The position numbers and the translations under genes were made by a program. A DNA stretch of 64,000 bases, from positions 166,678,929 through 166,742,928 of the forward strand of contig JAYESD010000009.1 in assembly GCA_036927565.1 (NCBI GenBank). Reading direction: 5' to 3'. Below the pieces are notes generated by a model that saw nothing but the letters and a program-made list of their open reading frames with translations, had not been told where the DNA came from and made no database searches. Shown in pieces: positions 45,707-58,662 of this stretch. Source of the stretch: Tuctoria greenei (taxonomy: Eukaryota > Streptophyta > Magnoliopsida > Poales > Poaceae). Positions within the stretch are counted from its first letter, which is position 1, and the number at the start of each line of letters is the position of its first letter.

Positions 45707-47707
45707 TGTGGACTGGAATCCCGACCTCCAAGGATCTCATTGGGTGGTGTCGTGCGATGCGACACCCAACAATATACAAAAAAAGAATGAGAACAAATTA
45801 CAATACCAAGTCTTTATTTATAAACACAGCGGAAGTTTTACAATACTAAACGAAAATGAAAGAGAACTGTACATCATAGCTACACTCTCGGCACTAGCTA
45901 TGCAAAAGCAAAGTCATCAATTCCCTGGATACTTCGCACTAGCAACACCCAACTTACGGCGGCGTGCAGGGTTCCCACTCGGCTGTAAACCCTGGAGGGG
46001 GTGCAACCTCGTCATCGAACCCGTCATCAGTCGCATAATCTGCAAAAACTTGTTAACTGCAAACGTGAGCTTAAGGCTCAGCAAGACTAACCCATCTCCC
46101 TAGACATGTGCAGGGGTTAATACTAAAACATAGGTAAGGAATAGCATAAATGACATGCCTACAAGTGGATCATTATGGTCATGTTTTAAGTAGCACATGA
46201 CATTCTTCAGGCACGACACATCATAGACTTCACAATCAAACAAGAAACGCTTTGCCGATGATATGACATGCCCAAAGCACATAATGCTATTACAGGTAAA
46301 GTATGGGGAAACTGTAAACTTTTAATTGTGCCATCTCTAAGCCATACAAGGTTACAAAACAATTATAATTCAATACATCGTATTCTCATGACTTCTTTAG
46401 TATTTACTACGTCACGACACAGTGAACAAGTGGTACCCTATTACCGCGAGGGACGGTGATTGCAATCAGGACACACCTGGTACAACACGACACATACGCA
46501 CTTTCGGAAATGTCAGTGAGTACTTACAGCAGTACCTACGTAACACTTCAGTACTAGTCGTATATGGCCACCTTTCAATAAACACTTGAATGTCGAACCG
46601 GTCGATCCGTCACGAGTAGGAGGTCACTATGTGGGGCGTACTATGACGTGCCCACCAGCTGATTTACACCTCGCTGCCCTCAACCTACGCCTATAAAACT
46701 TAACGGTATGCCTCGACAAACCAGTATCAAGCTACATCAGTTTGCTAAAGCCCATTTCTCCAGTATGTCACTGGTACAATTCAAGCTTGTTCAGCGGGGC
46801 CGGACACGAATCGGTCCTCAATCGACACAAGCAGGGCTACGCATGAGAGACCACATCTCGCTGCATCCTACCCGCTGCTCAGTCTCAAGTTCATATTCAT
46901 AAGCCATTTCTTCATCCAATCCATCCGTGTGATAAAATCCTATCTCGCGAGTAGATTCCCACTACTCGACTTCTACCGGATCTCTATGAATATAAGTATG
47001 GCAGTTACTACATGAGTCTATGAGCTATTCTAACCACTCCCTGGGTTATTTGGTCATGCAAGTGGATGTCAAACACTTTAAATGTAATGCACAACATCTA
47101 AAGACGTAAGGTGAATGAAAACGGCAAAGACACTATAAGGAACTTAAATGCAAATCGGGGCTTGCCTGAATGAGAGTCCGAGTCTATGTTAGTCTCTAGC
47201 AGCTGGACATCCAAAGCTTCCGGCTGCTCCTCGACTTCAATTACTACACGTTATGCATATGCTATATATGAATGACTTTGAAAATAATCAATATGCTTAA
47301 GTTCATAAGCTAATATCTTATGATCAAAATAAGATAATGATCTTAATTGGCCTTGGGACTTTTATGGTAGATACTAGTGACCATAGTGGAGACTCTGGCA
47401 AAGATCAAGAGATGATCAAGTAAGTTTGTTGTTCCTAAAAATTATGGTAAGCAATAACCTTCTCTAAATTTTGGTTGAAATCTTGGAGATCTATCATGGC
47501 TACCAGTGGTTGTACCATGTAGAGGGGGTCTCACTAGTTCTAGGAAAATTTGTTTCACATTTTTCTAAGCTTCCTACAGGGTGAAACTGATTTTACAAGT
47601 TTGGGGAAATTTTTGAAATTGATTTTGTATTTTTCTCAATTTTTAACTACATAGAGATTTGGAACACTGATCAACCCAGTAACTAAAGTCCAATGAACTT
47701 GAAATTT
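45707..47707. mobile_element. Truncated large LTR, unit 2
   Basis: Copy of 23111-25111 with single-base differences near 46097, 46436 and 46702. Confidence 0.55.
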
Positions 47708-48868
47708 CATCAGGATTCAACAATGTTAAAAGCACTATTGAAAAAAATTCTAGCTACAAGTCAAAATATGAGCAAATCATTTATATATAGTGAAAAAAAT
47801 TGGACGCCAAGTGCTCATAAGTGGTCCTTCAGTTCTACATACTGGCATCATCTCCAAACCCCTGCCGGCATTCGCCAAACAATTCTGACCTTAACATATT
47901 CCATCACAAGGAACTCCTGGGAAACACCATTTAAAAGTCCAAGTCACCTTGCCTAGAATGCACAAAGATAGGATGTTTCGACATGTGGTGGCGTAGACGT
48001 GGAAAGACAGCACAGGATGTTGCTCCGTCAGCATGGTGACCTGTCCTGCAAAACTGCCAGGAGGCATATCACCCAAAGAACCTGTGTCAGCAGCTTACAA
48101 AAGCATAAAAGAGCAGGGTTCCCTGTCCCTCACCACACTCCAATCTCTTTCTCTGGAAAACAGATTTCCTCTCATCTTTTCTCAAACCTAAGTTCCCCTC
48201 CTTCTTCCCTCCAGATCCAGATCTTCCCTACTAGATCTGCCCTACCAGATCTGCTGAGGGAGCTTGCTGGGTCTGACTTCACGCCAACGCTGTGTGGAGA
48301 GCTGACGGTCAGGAACGAGGTGAGCAAAACCTAATAACCTGCGTTGTCTCTCACCGAGTGTGCTTTATCCCTTATTGTTCCACATCTGTTTCACAGAAAA
48401 TTCGTCTCATCTGTCCCCAATCCAAGCTCCCATCCACCCTCCGGATCTGTCCTTCTCTGTCCCAACAACAGGGGATCTTGCCGGGCCTGCCTCTGCGCCA
48501 CTGCCACACAGGAGCTCACGCAGCCAACACTAGAGAACAATGTGAGTCGAACCCTAACTGAGTTTCTTCTAGTTTCTCCATTTTGTTGTTCCGTTTCAAA
48601 AGCTAAACGGTCAGAAATTGAAGTTAAATATTTCCCCCCTTGTTCTTCATCTAGCAGGACCGTGCGGGGAGCTTGCTGTTTGACCGATCTTCGCACCGCC
48701 ACTCACGAGCTTGCGCAGCCACTGTTCAGGAACGAGAGGTAAGCCAAACCCTAACCCTAATCGAAATTCTCCATTTCTGCGATCTCGTTTAGAAGCTGGC
48801 AGAGGCAGATCCAGATTGAACATTTTTTTACTTTTTCTTCACCAAGCACGAGATAGATTTGAGCAAAG
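47708..48868 (+). promoter_or_regulatory. Promoter and spliced leader of F-box gene C, unit 2
   Basis: Copy of 25112-26272, including the lost acceptor of the last intron. One substitution (GCTAAACGG for GCTAAGCGG) near 48604. Confidence 0.55.
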
Positions 48869-50101
48869 ATGGGCGGTGAGGAAGGAAGGCAGATCAAGCG
48901 GATGGAGTTGGAGCTCCAGGAACCACGTCTCACCGAGGACAACATCAGGTAGACCCTAGTCCGCCTGCCGGTCAAAGAAATCGTCCGCTACGGCACCATC
49001 TGCAAGGCGTGGCGCCTCATCACCACTAACCAGGACTTCCTTGCTGAGAACGCACGCCGCCAACCGGCTCAGGTCCTCCTCTACAGGTACATCCCTCAGC
49101 TGCCATCCAGATGATGTTGGGCCACGGATGTCATGCTGGACGCGATCTCCGTCTCCGGCGACCTAGAGAGCCTGCGTAGTGTTATCCGCTACCCTAAACC
49201 AGAAAATGGAGGGTGGCTCCTGCTCGCCGTCTACGACGGTGTCCTCCTACTCAAGAAGGAAGATGGCATATACAACTTGTGTAACCCCACAACAAGGAAG
49301 TGGGCTGACCTCACGGGGCTTAATCCGCCTCCGCCGCCACAGCCGACCGACCTATTCGATGAGCCGGAGTACACCTTCTACTTCCACCAGCAATCAAGTG
49401 AGTATCGACTCTTATGTCGAAAAACTTGGACTAGAAACGGGAAATGGTGCATCCTCTCCACCAGGGAGCCTGGAAAAAGGAATATCTACACAGAGGCTTC
49501 CGACGCAGATGGAATAGCTGCGCTTGTGTCCTGCCTGCGCAAGGCCGTAAAAGCGCCCATGGCTCTCCACGACAACCTGCACTGGCCGCCTCAATCGGAC
49601 TCTGCCGCTGGCCAGACCAAGATGGTGGCTTTTGACATATTTTCAGAGACATTCACCCAAATGGATGGTCCACCGATGACCACAGGCAACAATCGTGTAA
49701 AGCTCTTCGTCATGGACGAGCTCCTTGTGGGAGCTGACTTTGGGCAGGAGAACAGCATTGACCTCTGGTTCCTTGAGAACTATGGCAATGCCGCCTGGTG
49801 GGAACTGCGCCACCGGGTTGCCACGCCGTGGGGGCCTTATAGTCATGGAAGACCATCAGACCCTTTGAGTCTGTTGAGTATGGCCGCGGTGGCTGATGAA
49901 CAAGGCAACATCTTACTCGGTAACAGTCACGGTTTAGTACTCTATAACGGGAACAAGAAACAGACAATAAAGACCATCAACTCTGAGATGCTGGATAACA
50001 TAAATGTCATTGTGTCGAGGCACGTGTTCAGAGCAAACCTCATGCATCACCCTCACTTCTCCACAAGGCCTGCCACTGATATGCTCTTTGCTCACTTCTA
50101 A
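48869..50101 (+). pseudogene. F-box gene C, two early stops, unit 2
   Basis: Copy of 26273-27505. Both early stops (TAG at 48950-48952, TGA at 49112-49114) are present, and the 322-codon frame from 49133 is intact with identical translation. Confidence 0.8.
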
Positions 50102-50844
50102 TGCTATGTTTCTGGATCCAAATAAATGCTTCTCTATTCATCTTTTTCAGAACTGATTGTTCAAAACATATACTCTTGTTACATTTAACCTTGGTGGTGA
50201 TGTCCGTCTGGCTACATTTACCTGTGTGTGGATTGTATTTATTGAGGTATCAATAAAAAGTTATGATGTTTTATGATTTTATTATGTGAGCTTGATCAAT
50301 GTGAAATGATGTGTTATTACTTTAATGTTCTGGTCATAACACCATGCTAGTTAGGCCATCTGGAACCACACCACCCTGTCATGATTTCGAGTTGGAGCGC
50401 AATATTGCATGATTGCATGTTTTTTGGAACCTGTCAGAGTTCATCGGCATAACATACTCTCTAATAACTGCAAAACCGAGGCTTTGATCTGCCTAGTTTG
50501 GACAGGTGACGGAACTGTCAGGTCCATCATCAGGTCATTCTTCGCCTACTAGCTAAATTGCATGATCTACTTCCGCATACTCTGCAGGCGACTTGGCACT
50601 GCATCACCATGCACCGACCTGCTCTATTTCTGCACCCCTACGTGTGTCTCCGGACTTTCTTTTTGGGACAATGCATGCCTACGGACTCATAGGATCATCT
50701 CTGTACTTATACAGCTATCAAAGTGTTATTGAATTGGCCTCACACTGCGCACCCTATGCCAGAAAAACCTAATTATTAATTAATATGAGGTGACCGGCGG
50801 ATCTCACTAGCTATGCGTCCCATATACCACAAACTGGTTACAGG
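50102..50844. other. 3' flank of F-box gene C, unit 2
   Basis: Copy of 27506-28248, with the AATAAA signals conserved. Confidence 0.7.
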
Positions 50845-52354
50845 CACTACTACAAAATGTATTTTTGCAGGCGCTACAAATTTTTTTTTACAGGTGGACT
50901 GTAAAGAAATCCGCCTGTGCTGTAAAATGCTTCAAAAACCGCTTGCGATAATCACATATTACAGGCGGTTCATAACTAAAAACCGTTTGTAAAAAAATAG
51001 TATATCACATGCGGTTGATGGTACAAACCACCTGCGAAAATACTACCAAAGCCCATTCAGCTCCTCAACCAATCAGCGCTCTTCACTCGGATCCACACAC
51101 CATTGTTTGTCTGCCTCCCTCCTCAATAATACTCCACCCACCCATCTCCTTCCTAAACCAGCAGAGTCCGAAATCCCCAATCTCTCTCGACTTCAAGGTC
51201 CGCCTCCCTACGTGCGCCTCCACCTCCGCCCCAACCCTACCAAGAATCGCCGCTCCCGCTAGTGTCAGAGGCAGGCCGCCGCCGCGGTGGTAGGGGCAGC
51301 AGTCGCGTCCTCCTCCGGTGGCCAGCCAGACTGGCGGACGGACGGATGGGAGCCTACTGACGCAACCGTCGATGACTTCAGCAAGCCCATAGCTACAACG
51401 GGTACAACAGCAAGGACTCGAGACTCATCGTTCAGGTTCGTTCGCCTAGGTTCCAGAACATCAGCCTCCCCGATTGAAGCAACTGGATCTGACCCACAAC
51501 CCCTTTGCCCGCGCAGGTACTCGGGGAGAGGAACAGCGACGGCGTCTGGAGCATGAAGGTCACGACATCAGCAAGTAGACGTCCTGACCGGCGAACAAGG
51601 TGTTGACATCAAGCCGTCGGCCAACACGCTGACACACAACAAGGAGTTGTCCCTGTAGAAGATGCTGTACCCATACGTAAGCCCTAAAAAATCTGAGTAC
51701 ACCACCGTCGATGAATGCCTCAACAGTCTGCTCTGAAGTCTGAAGAACAACATGATCCTCTGCTCTCAACAAACTCTAAGGCTCTGCTAGTGGCAGTTGT
51801 TGTATTAGTCGTAATAGAACTTCAGCTTGTGCTTCCAAATTCAGTTTGATAGTCTGTACTTTGTATTCCATGGTCAATAATATTTCAATTTTACAGATTC
51901 CAGTGTAACCGTCTGGTCTATAATGTATTGCATGGTCAAATCATTTTTTATATGTTACAATGTTTCTTTGTAGCCCCCAACCGTGCATGTTGTCAGTCAC
52001 GAATACAGTGCACCGCCTGTGATAATACTATGCATGTTCAGTTCCTTATTTTTACAGGTGGTTTTTAATTAAAAACCACCTGTGAAAATGATTTTTACAG
52101 GCGGTTTATAATTAAAAACCGCCTGTGAAAATGATTTTTACAGGCGGTTTGTAATTAAAAACCACCTGTGATAATGCATTTTTACAGACGAATTTTAATT
52201 AAAAACCGTCTGTGATAATGCATTTTTACAGGCGGATTTTGTTGCCGCCTGTGATAATCACCTATTTTCACAGGCTCTTTGTTACAGCCGGTTTTTAAAT
52301 CCGCCAGCGATAATATATTTAGAGCCGTTTGTAAAAATGTTTTTTGTAGTAGTG
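50845..52354. mobile_element. Non-autonomous CACTA element, 1510 bp, unit 2
   Basis: Copy of 28249-29758 with AGG on both sides (50842-50844, 52355-52357). One substitution (TTCAGCAAG for TTCAACAAG) near 51381. Confidence 0.9.
52054..52257. repeat. Palindromic subterminal repeats of the CACTA element, unit 2
   Basis: Copy of 29458-29661. Confidence 0.85.
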
Positions 52355-52357
52355 AGG

Positions 52358-52843
52358 TGGACTACAAAAGCATGCTCATCATGAAACCTTAGGGCATGTT
52401 TGACATGGCTCCACAACTGAGCGATGCTGCCAAACACCTCAACTCCAAAACTCCACAGGGAGGTCCAACTCTAGGGAGTTTATGGAGCTCTAGTTCATTT
52501 TCTTGAAGTACCTCTTTTTTTTTCTCCAGCAACCGTAATTATATGATAGACCTAGTCGTGGAGTTCAAAGTTATTTACCCGCAATTGCCACAGGTTACAG
52601 AAAAAAATGATTCGCTAGTTTTCCTTTTCATCTCTTCCGGAGACTCTCGGAAACACAGGTTGGCCCCAAGGCAGGGCACCGCACCCTCTCGATGCGCGAG
52701 CTAGGGCACCACCGTGGCCTCTGTCTGCCCGCCGACCACCTCCCTCGTTTGCCCAATCCCGTTCCTCTTCTCTGCCTGGGACTTCGGCCATTTGCAGAAA
52801 CCCTAGACGCAGGTGGTCATGGCAGTCTCACTCTGCTTTAACG
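52358..52843. other. Continuation of gene C 3' flank, unit 2
   Basis: Copy of 29762-30247. Confidence 0.7.
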
Positions 52844-53936
52844 TGTGGGGACCGGAGTCCACACTTTCTAGGAATCGCATTGGGTGGTGCCGTGCGATGC
52901 AACACCCAACAGCACATATGTAAAGGAACACGTATTACATTAATCATTTGCTGAAATTGACAAACATATTCAGTTTACAAATAGTTTATAAAAATAAACT
53001 ACAGCGGAAGATAGGATTACAACTCTCGTACTCCAGTCTAATAAGCAAAAGAGAAGCCGTCCAGCCCACGTACGCTGTCGGTACCCTGGGCACCGTATAC
53101 CCCTTGAGATTGCAAATATCTTAAGGAAATGTCATCTACTTGATTTGAAGACCTTCAAAGGCCCACATGCCAGACATAACCGGACCCGCTTCCCCAACAT
53201 GGTTAGTCCCAGGGTCACCACGTGTACCATCAAACCGGAGCTACCGCCCACAAGGGGGAAGCTCCGGGCTATGTACCATAACGGCACCCCCGGACCTAAC
53301 CCCAGACCGAGGGAAGCTCCAGAACTGACACGTGTCTGGTGGCACCGGACCTATATGTTCTCCACAGTATGCTCCGAAGCTGCCACGTGTCCAACCGTCA
53401 GATCTTCAGCCTCAAACCTCCGGTAGACTCCACAATGGCTCCGGATCTTCAAAGAGGAATCAAGGACTTCAAGACCCAATTAAGTGTCATTAATACTATA
53501 TTAATGACACACGATCGAACGACCTTAATTACTAGTAACGATACTATCAAAGCCCGTAATTTGGTCATTAAGAGTAATTAAGCGCACCAAATGTGTATCA
53601 ATATAGTAACCACCGAGGCCACATGTCGGATCAGGTCAACTTATAATGGCCTATCCTTGTACTATAAAAGGACAGGCCGACGATACATAGAGGCACTCTC
53701 ACTAGACTGATCTGACCTGCTCTGATCTGATCGCGCACTCTCAACTCACGTTGAGTTCATACATCCAATACAACACCAACACACCCCGTGGAGTAGGGTA
53801 TTACGCTCAGGCGGCCCAAACCACGTAAATCTTCGTGTCTCCTGTGTCATTTTACACTTCACCTTCTTGAATCTCCGCGCGCCCACACCGAACTTCAAAC
53901 TCCGCAAACACTTTAGTAGTGTCGGGAGATCTGCCA
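52844..53936 (+). mobile_element. Composite gypsy-type LTR pieces ending unit 2
   Basis: Copy of 30248-31340, with the hairpin at 53484-53510 and TATA box at 53663-53669. It ends at the same base before the copia sequence of unit 3. Confidence 0.55.
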
Positions 53937-56900
53937 GATTTTGATCATATGTTTTGTTAAGGAAAAAATTTGGAAAGCCATATGCTAGGTATGTTGGGCC
54001 ACAACACAAGAGTCCAAAACCTTTTGTGTGGGTTCCCAGTGCCTCTTGACTAACATCAAAGGACCCAACACCACTTGGGTACCTAAAGTCAGGCTTAATT
54101 TTATTTTGTAGACATACTGCTCCGGTGGAACCAAGTGAGTTCTTGATAATGGATGCACAAATCATATGACCGGAGAAAGAAAAATGTTTGTAGAGTATGA
54201 GCAACATAAAGATCCAAGTGAGGGAATTTACTTTAGGGACAATAGCCAAGGGAAAATCCTTAGCACCGGTAAAATTGCTATATCCCCTGATCACATTCTT
54301 CCAAATGTTTTACATGTCGATTCACTTGACTATAACCTATTGTCCATATCACAACTATGTGACAAAGGTTATAATTATCTTTTCACTAATGAGGGTGTGA
54401 CTGTCACAAGAAGAAGCAATGACTCAATTGCTTTTAAGGGTGTCCTCAAGGGAAAACTCTATCTTATGGATTTCTTCGCGGATAAAGCCCAACTTGACAC
54501 ATTCTTAATTGCAAAAACCAACATGTGATGCCTTTGGCATAGAAGACTAGCCCATGTTAGGATGAGGAATTTGCAAAAACTTCTTAAGGGCGAGCACATC
54601 CATGGTATAAAGAATGTTGTGTTTGAAAAGGATAGATCATGTAGCGCAGGTCAAGCTGAAAAGTAAGTTGGAGCTCAACATCCATCCAAGAACATCATGA
54701 CAACAACAATACCATCGGTCCAATCGCCTACATAAGCATTGGCGGTAACAAATATGGCCTTGTAATTGTTGATGATTTTTCACGTTTCACTTAGATTTTC
54801 TTTTTGCATGATAAGAGTAAGACTCAAGGTGTCCTCAAGAAATACTTGAGGAGAGCTCAAAATGAGTTCTCCTTGAGGATCAAGACTAGAAGGAGTGACA
54901 ATAGCACCAAATTCAAGAACACTCAAGTTGACGAGTTTTTGGATGAAGAAGGCACCAACCATGAGTTCTCGGCCCCCTACTCCCCTCAACGTAATGGGGT
55001 GGCCGAGAGGAAGAATAGGACTCTCATTAAGATGTCAAGAACAATGCTTGATGAATACAAGACGTCGGACCGGTTTTGAGCAGAAGCAGTTAACACCGCT
55101 TGCCATGCCATAAAACCGGTTGTATCTCTATCGCATATTGAAGAAGACGTCTTACAAACTTCTAACCGGTAACAAGCCTAATATTTCCTATTTTAGTGTT
55201 TTTGGGAGCAAATGCTATATTATCAACAAGAAGCCTAGGACCTCGAAGTTCGCTTCAAAGTCCGATGAGGATTTCTTGCTTGGTTATGATTCAAACACTT
55301 ACGCTTATCGTGTTTTCAACAAATCTTCCAGAATTGTTGAAGTAGCACGTGGCGTAGTGTTTGATGAGACTAATGGCTCCCAAGTGGAGCAAGTTGATCA
55401 TCATGTGCTAGATCAAGAAGAAGCTCCACAAGTGGTTATAGGAAGGAGGACACTTGGATATATTCGACCACAAGAACAACCTCAAGACTCAAGTGATCAT
55501 CCCACACATCAAGCAAACTCTTCCTCAAGTAATCAAGCTCAAGACCCTCAAGATGCGCTTCAACAAGATGAAAATGGAGGCCTCAATCAAGTGGGAGATG
55601 AAGAAAGTGAGGGAGAAGATTATGAAGTTCCAAGAACTCAAGCACCACACCTAAGAGTACATCAAAGTGTTCAACGGGACCATCCCATTGGCAACATCCT
55701 TGGAGACATCACCAAGGGGGTAACTACTTGATCTCGTGTTGCAAACTTTTGCGAACATTACTCTTGTTTCTTCTTTGGAGCCTCACAAGGTTGAAGAAGC
55801 ACTACGATATTCGGATTGGGTGATGGCCATGCAAGAAGAGCTCAAAAATTTTGAAAGAAACCAAGTATGAGAGCTCGTGAACAGGCCAAATGCAAATGTT
55901 GTGGGCACCAAGTGGTGTTACACAACAAACAAGATGAGCACGGCGTGGTTACAAGGAACAAAGCACGACTTGTGTCCAAGGGGTACTCACAAGTCGAAGG
56001 TTTGGATTTCGATGAAGCCTTTGCCCCCGTAGCTAGGCTTGAATAAATTCGTATATTACTTGCCTTTACTACTCACCATGATTTTAAGCTATACTATATG
56101 GACGTCAAGAGTGCATTCCTTAATTGTCCAATCAAAGAAGAGGAGTATGTGGAGCAACCCCCCGACTTTGAAGATCAATACTTCCCAAACCATGTCTACA
56201 AATTGTGTAAGACTCTCTATGGCCTCAAACAAGCTCCTAGAGCTTGGTATGAGTGTCTTAGAGACATTCTAACTCAAAATGGTTTCAAAATTAGGAACAT
56301 CGATTACACTTTATTTACTAAATATTTCAATGATGATTTGTTTGTTTGTCAAATATATGTCGATGACAATATATTTGGTTCTACTAGCAAAACTTTTTTG
56401 TGATGAGTTTTCCAAGATAATGACTAAAAGGTTTGAGATGTCCATGATGGGGGAATTGAAGTTCTTCCTAGGTTTTAAAGTGAAGCAACTCAAGGAAGGC
56501 ACATTCTTTAGTCAAACGAAGCACACACAAGATATACTCAAGAAGTTTGACATTGACAAAGCCAAACCCATCAAGACTCCAATGGGAACCAGTGGGCACC
56601 TCAACCTTAATGATGATGGTCCAAGTGTGGACCAAAAGGTATATCACGTTCCATGATAGGTTCATTGCTTTACTTATGTGCATCTAGGCCTGATATACTG
56701 CTAAGTGTTTGTATCTGTGCTCGATTCCATGCTGCTCCTAAGATGTGTCATTTGACCACCATTAAGATAATTCTTAGATATTTGGTTCACATACCGAGCC
56801 TAGGACGTTGATACCCCAAGGGCTCTAAGTTTAATCTCATTGGGTATTTTGATGCGGATTACGCGGGATGCAAAGTTGATAGAAAAAGTACCTTTGGGAC

Positions 56901-57002
56901 TTGCCAATTCCTTGGTAGATCCCTAGTCTCTTGGTCCTCCAAGAAACAAAACTACATTGCTCTTTCCACAGTCGAAGCAGAGTATGTCGCCATCGGAAGT
57001 TG
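53937..57002 (+). mobile_element. Ty1-copia pol relic, unit 3
   Basis: Copy of 8745-11810. It shares the unit 2 bases at the sites corresponding to 9020, 9690, 10547 and 10941. It also has private changes such as TATGAAG for GATGAAG at about 55621 and GTGCATC for ATGCATC at about 56678. All disabling lesions are kept; YVDD at about 56358. Confidence 0.9.
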
Positions 57003-57822
57003 TCCCACAATAAGAAGTGGGCTGACCTCACGGGGCTAAATCCTCCTCCGCTGCCACAACTGACCGACCTGTTCGATGAGCCGGAGTACGCCTTCTACTT
57101 CCACCAGCAATCAAGTGAGTGTCATCTCTTATGTTGAAAAACTTGGACTAAAAACGGGATATGGTGCATCCTCTCCACCACAGAGCCTGCAGAAAGGAAT
57201 ATCGACACAGAGGCTTCCAATGCTGATGGTATAGCTGTGATTGTGGCCTACCTGCGCAAGGCGGTAACAACACCCCTCGCTATCCACAGCAACCTGCAGG
57301 CTGCCTCAACCGGACTCTGCCGCAGGCCAGACCAAGAAGGTGGCTTTTGACATATTTTCAGCGACATTCACCCAAATGGATGCTCCACCGACGACCACAG
57401 GCAACAATCGTGTAAAGCTCTTTGTCATGGACGAGCTCCTTGTGGGAGCTGACTTTGGGCAGGAGAAACACATTGACCTATGGTTCCTTGAGAACTATGG
57501 AAATGCCGCCAGGTGGGAACTGTGCCACCGGGTTGCTACACCATGGGGGCCTTATAGTCATGGAAACCATCAGAGCCTTTGAGTCTGCTAAGTATGGTCG
57601 CGGTGGCTGATGAACAAGACAACATCTTACTTGGAAACAACCACGGTTTAGCAGCGTATAATGGGAACAGTAATGAGATAATAAAGACCATCAACTTAGT
57701 GGGGACGCCGGACAACAACATATATGTCATTGTGTCGAGGCACGTGTTTCAGAGCAAACCTCATGCTTCACCCTCATTTCTCCACAAGGCCTGCCACTGA
57801 TATGCCCTTTGTTCACTTCTAA
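57003..57822 (+). pseudogene. F-box relic A, unit 3
   Basis: Copy of 11811-12630 with one extra substitution (GAGTGTCATC for GAGTATCATC) near 57121. Confidence 0.85.
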
Positions 57823-58299
57823 TGCTATGTTCCTGGATCAAAATAAATGCTTAACTATTCATCTTTTTCAGATCTGATGTTCACAACACATACTCTTGTT
57901 ACATTTAACCCTAGTGGTGATGTCTGTCTGGCTACATTTATTTGTGTGTGGATTGTGTTTATTGGGGTATCAATAAAAAATAATGATGTTTTATGAGTTA
58001 ATTATGTGAGCTTATGCAATTGATGTATGATTACTTTAATTATCTGGTCATAACATCATGCTAGTTAGGCAATCTGGAACCACACCACCCGGTGGTGACT
58101 TCGAGTTGGAGCTGCATATTACGTGATTGCATGTTGTTTTGAATCCTGTCAGAGTTCGTCGGTATAACATAGTCTCTAATCACTGCAAAACCGAGTCTTT
58201 GATCTGCCTAGTTTGGATGGGTGACGGAACTGTCAGGTCAATCATTAGCTCATCATTCGCCTACTAGCTAAATTTCATGCTCTACTTCCGCATATTCTG

Positions 58300-58647
58300 T
58301 GTTAGACTAATCAAGTCGTTGCGGATCAGTATGTTTTAGTCAAATAAGTAGGTTAGCCAGGTGTGAGGCTTCCGTGCGCGCTGTGCATGTAGCGTGTGTG
58401 GGCATGAGTACCGTGTATGCCGCGAGCATGGGGTATGGCATGACGTGATGCCTGTCTGTTTCGTGAGCTGAACGTGGAGCGGGCACTTCGAATCGTGGCG
58501 TCTGGGCAGCTCTCCCACGACCCCATCTTTTCTGTTGATCTCTGCATATAAATCAAGCACATCAGTCGTGTGTGGTTAGCACACGACAGAAAATCTTACG
58601 TGTGCTAAGCGTGCGTTCGAGCATTCAAGTGTTCTTCAATCCCAACA
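58300..58647 (+). mobile_element. Ty1-copia LTR, 348 bp, unit 3
   Basis: Copy of 13108-13455. Confidence 0.75.
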
Positions 58648-58649
58648 TG

Positions 58650-58662
58650 TGGCATCAGAGCC
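58650..58662 (+). other. Primer binding site for tRNA-iMet, unit 3
   Basis: TGGCATCAGAGCC, as in units 1 and 2. Confidence 0.75.

Larger units (their letters stand above)
31341..53936 (+). repeat. Tandem array unit 2, 22,596 bp
   Basis: This is a complete direct copy of 8745-31340 in the same orientation. Its left junction joins the gypsy-type LTR end of unit 1 (AGATCTGCCA) to the copia sequence (GATTTTGATC). Private differences include a 3-bp deletion at about 38084 and a 12-C run where units 1 and 3 have 8 and 9. Confidence 0.97.

Noticed and set aside
8745..53936. The array as a pure assembly duplicate
   Set aside because: Units differ at dispersed single bases, short indels and homopolymers, and unit 3 has its own set, which a duplicated contig would not show. 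It cannot be fully excluded without reads.
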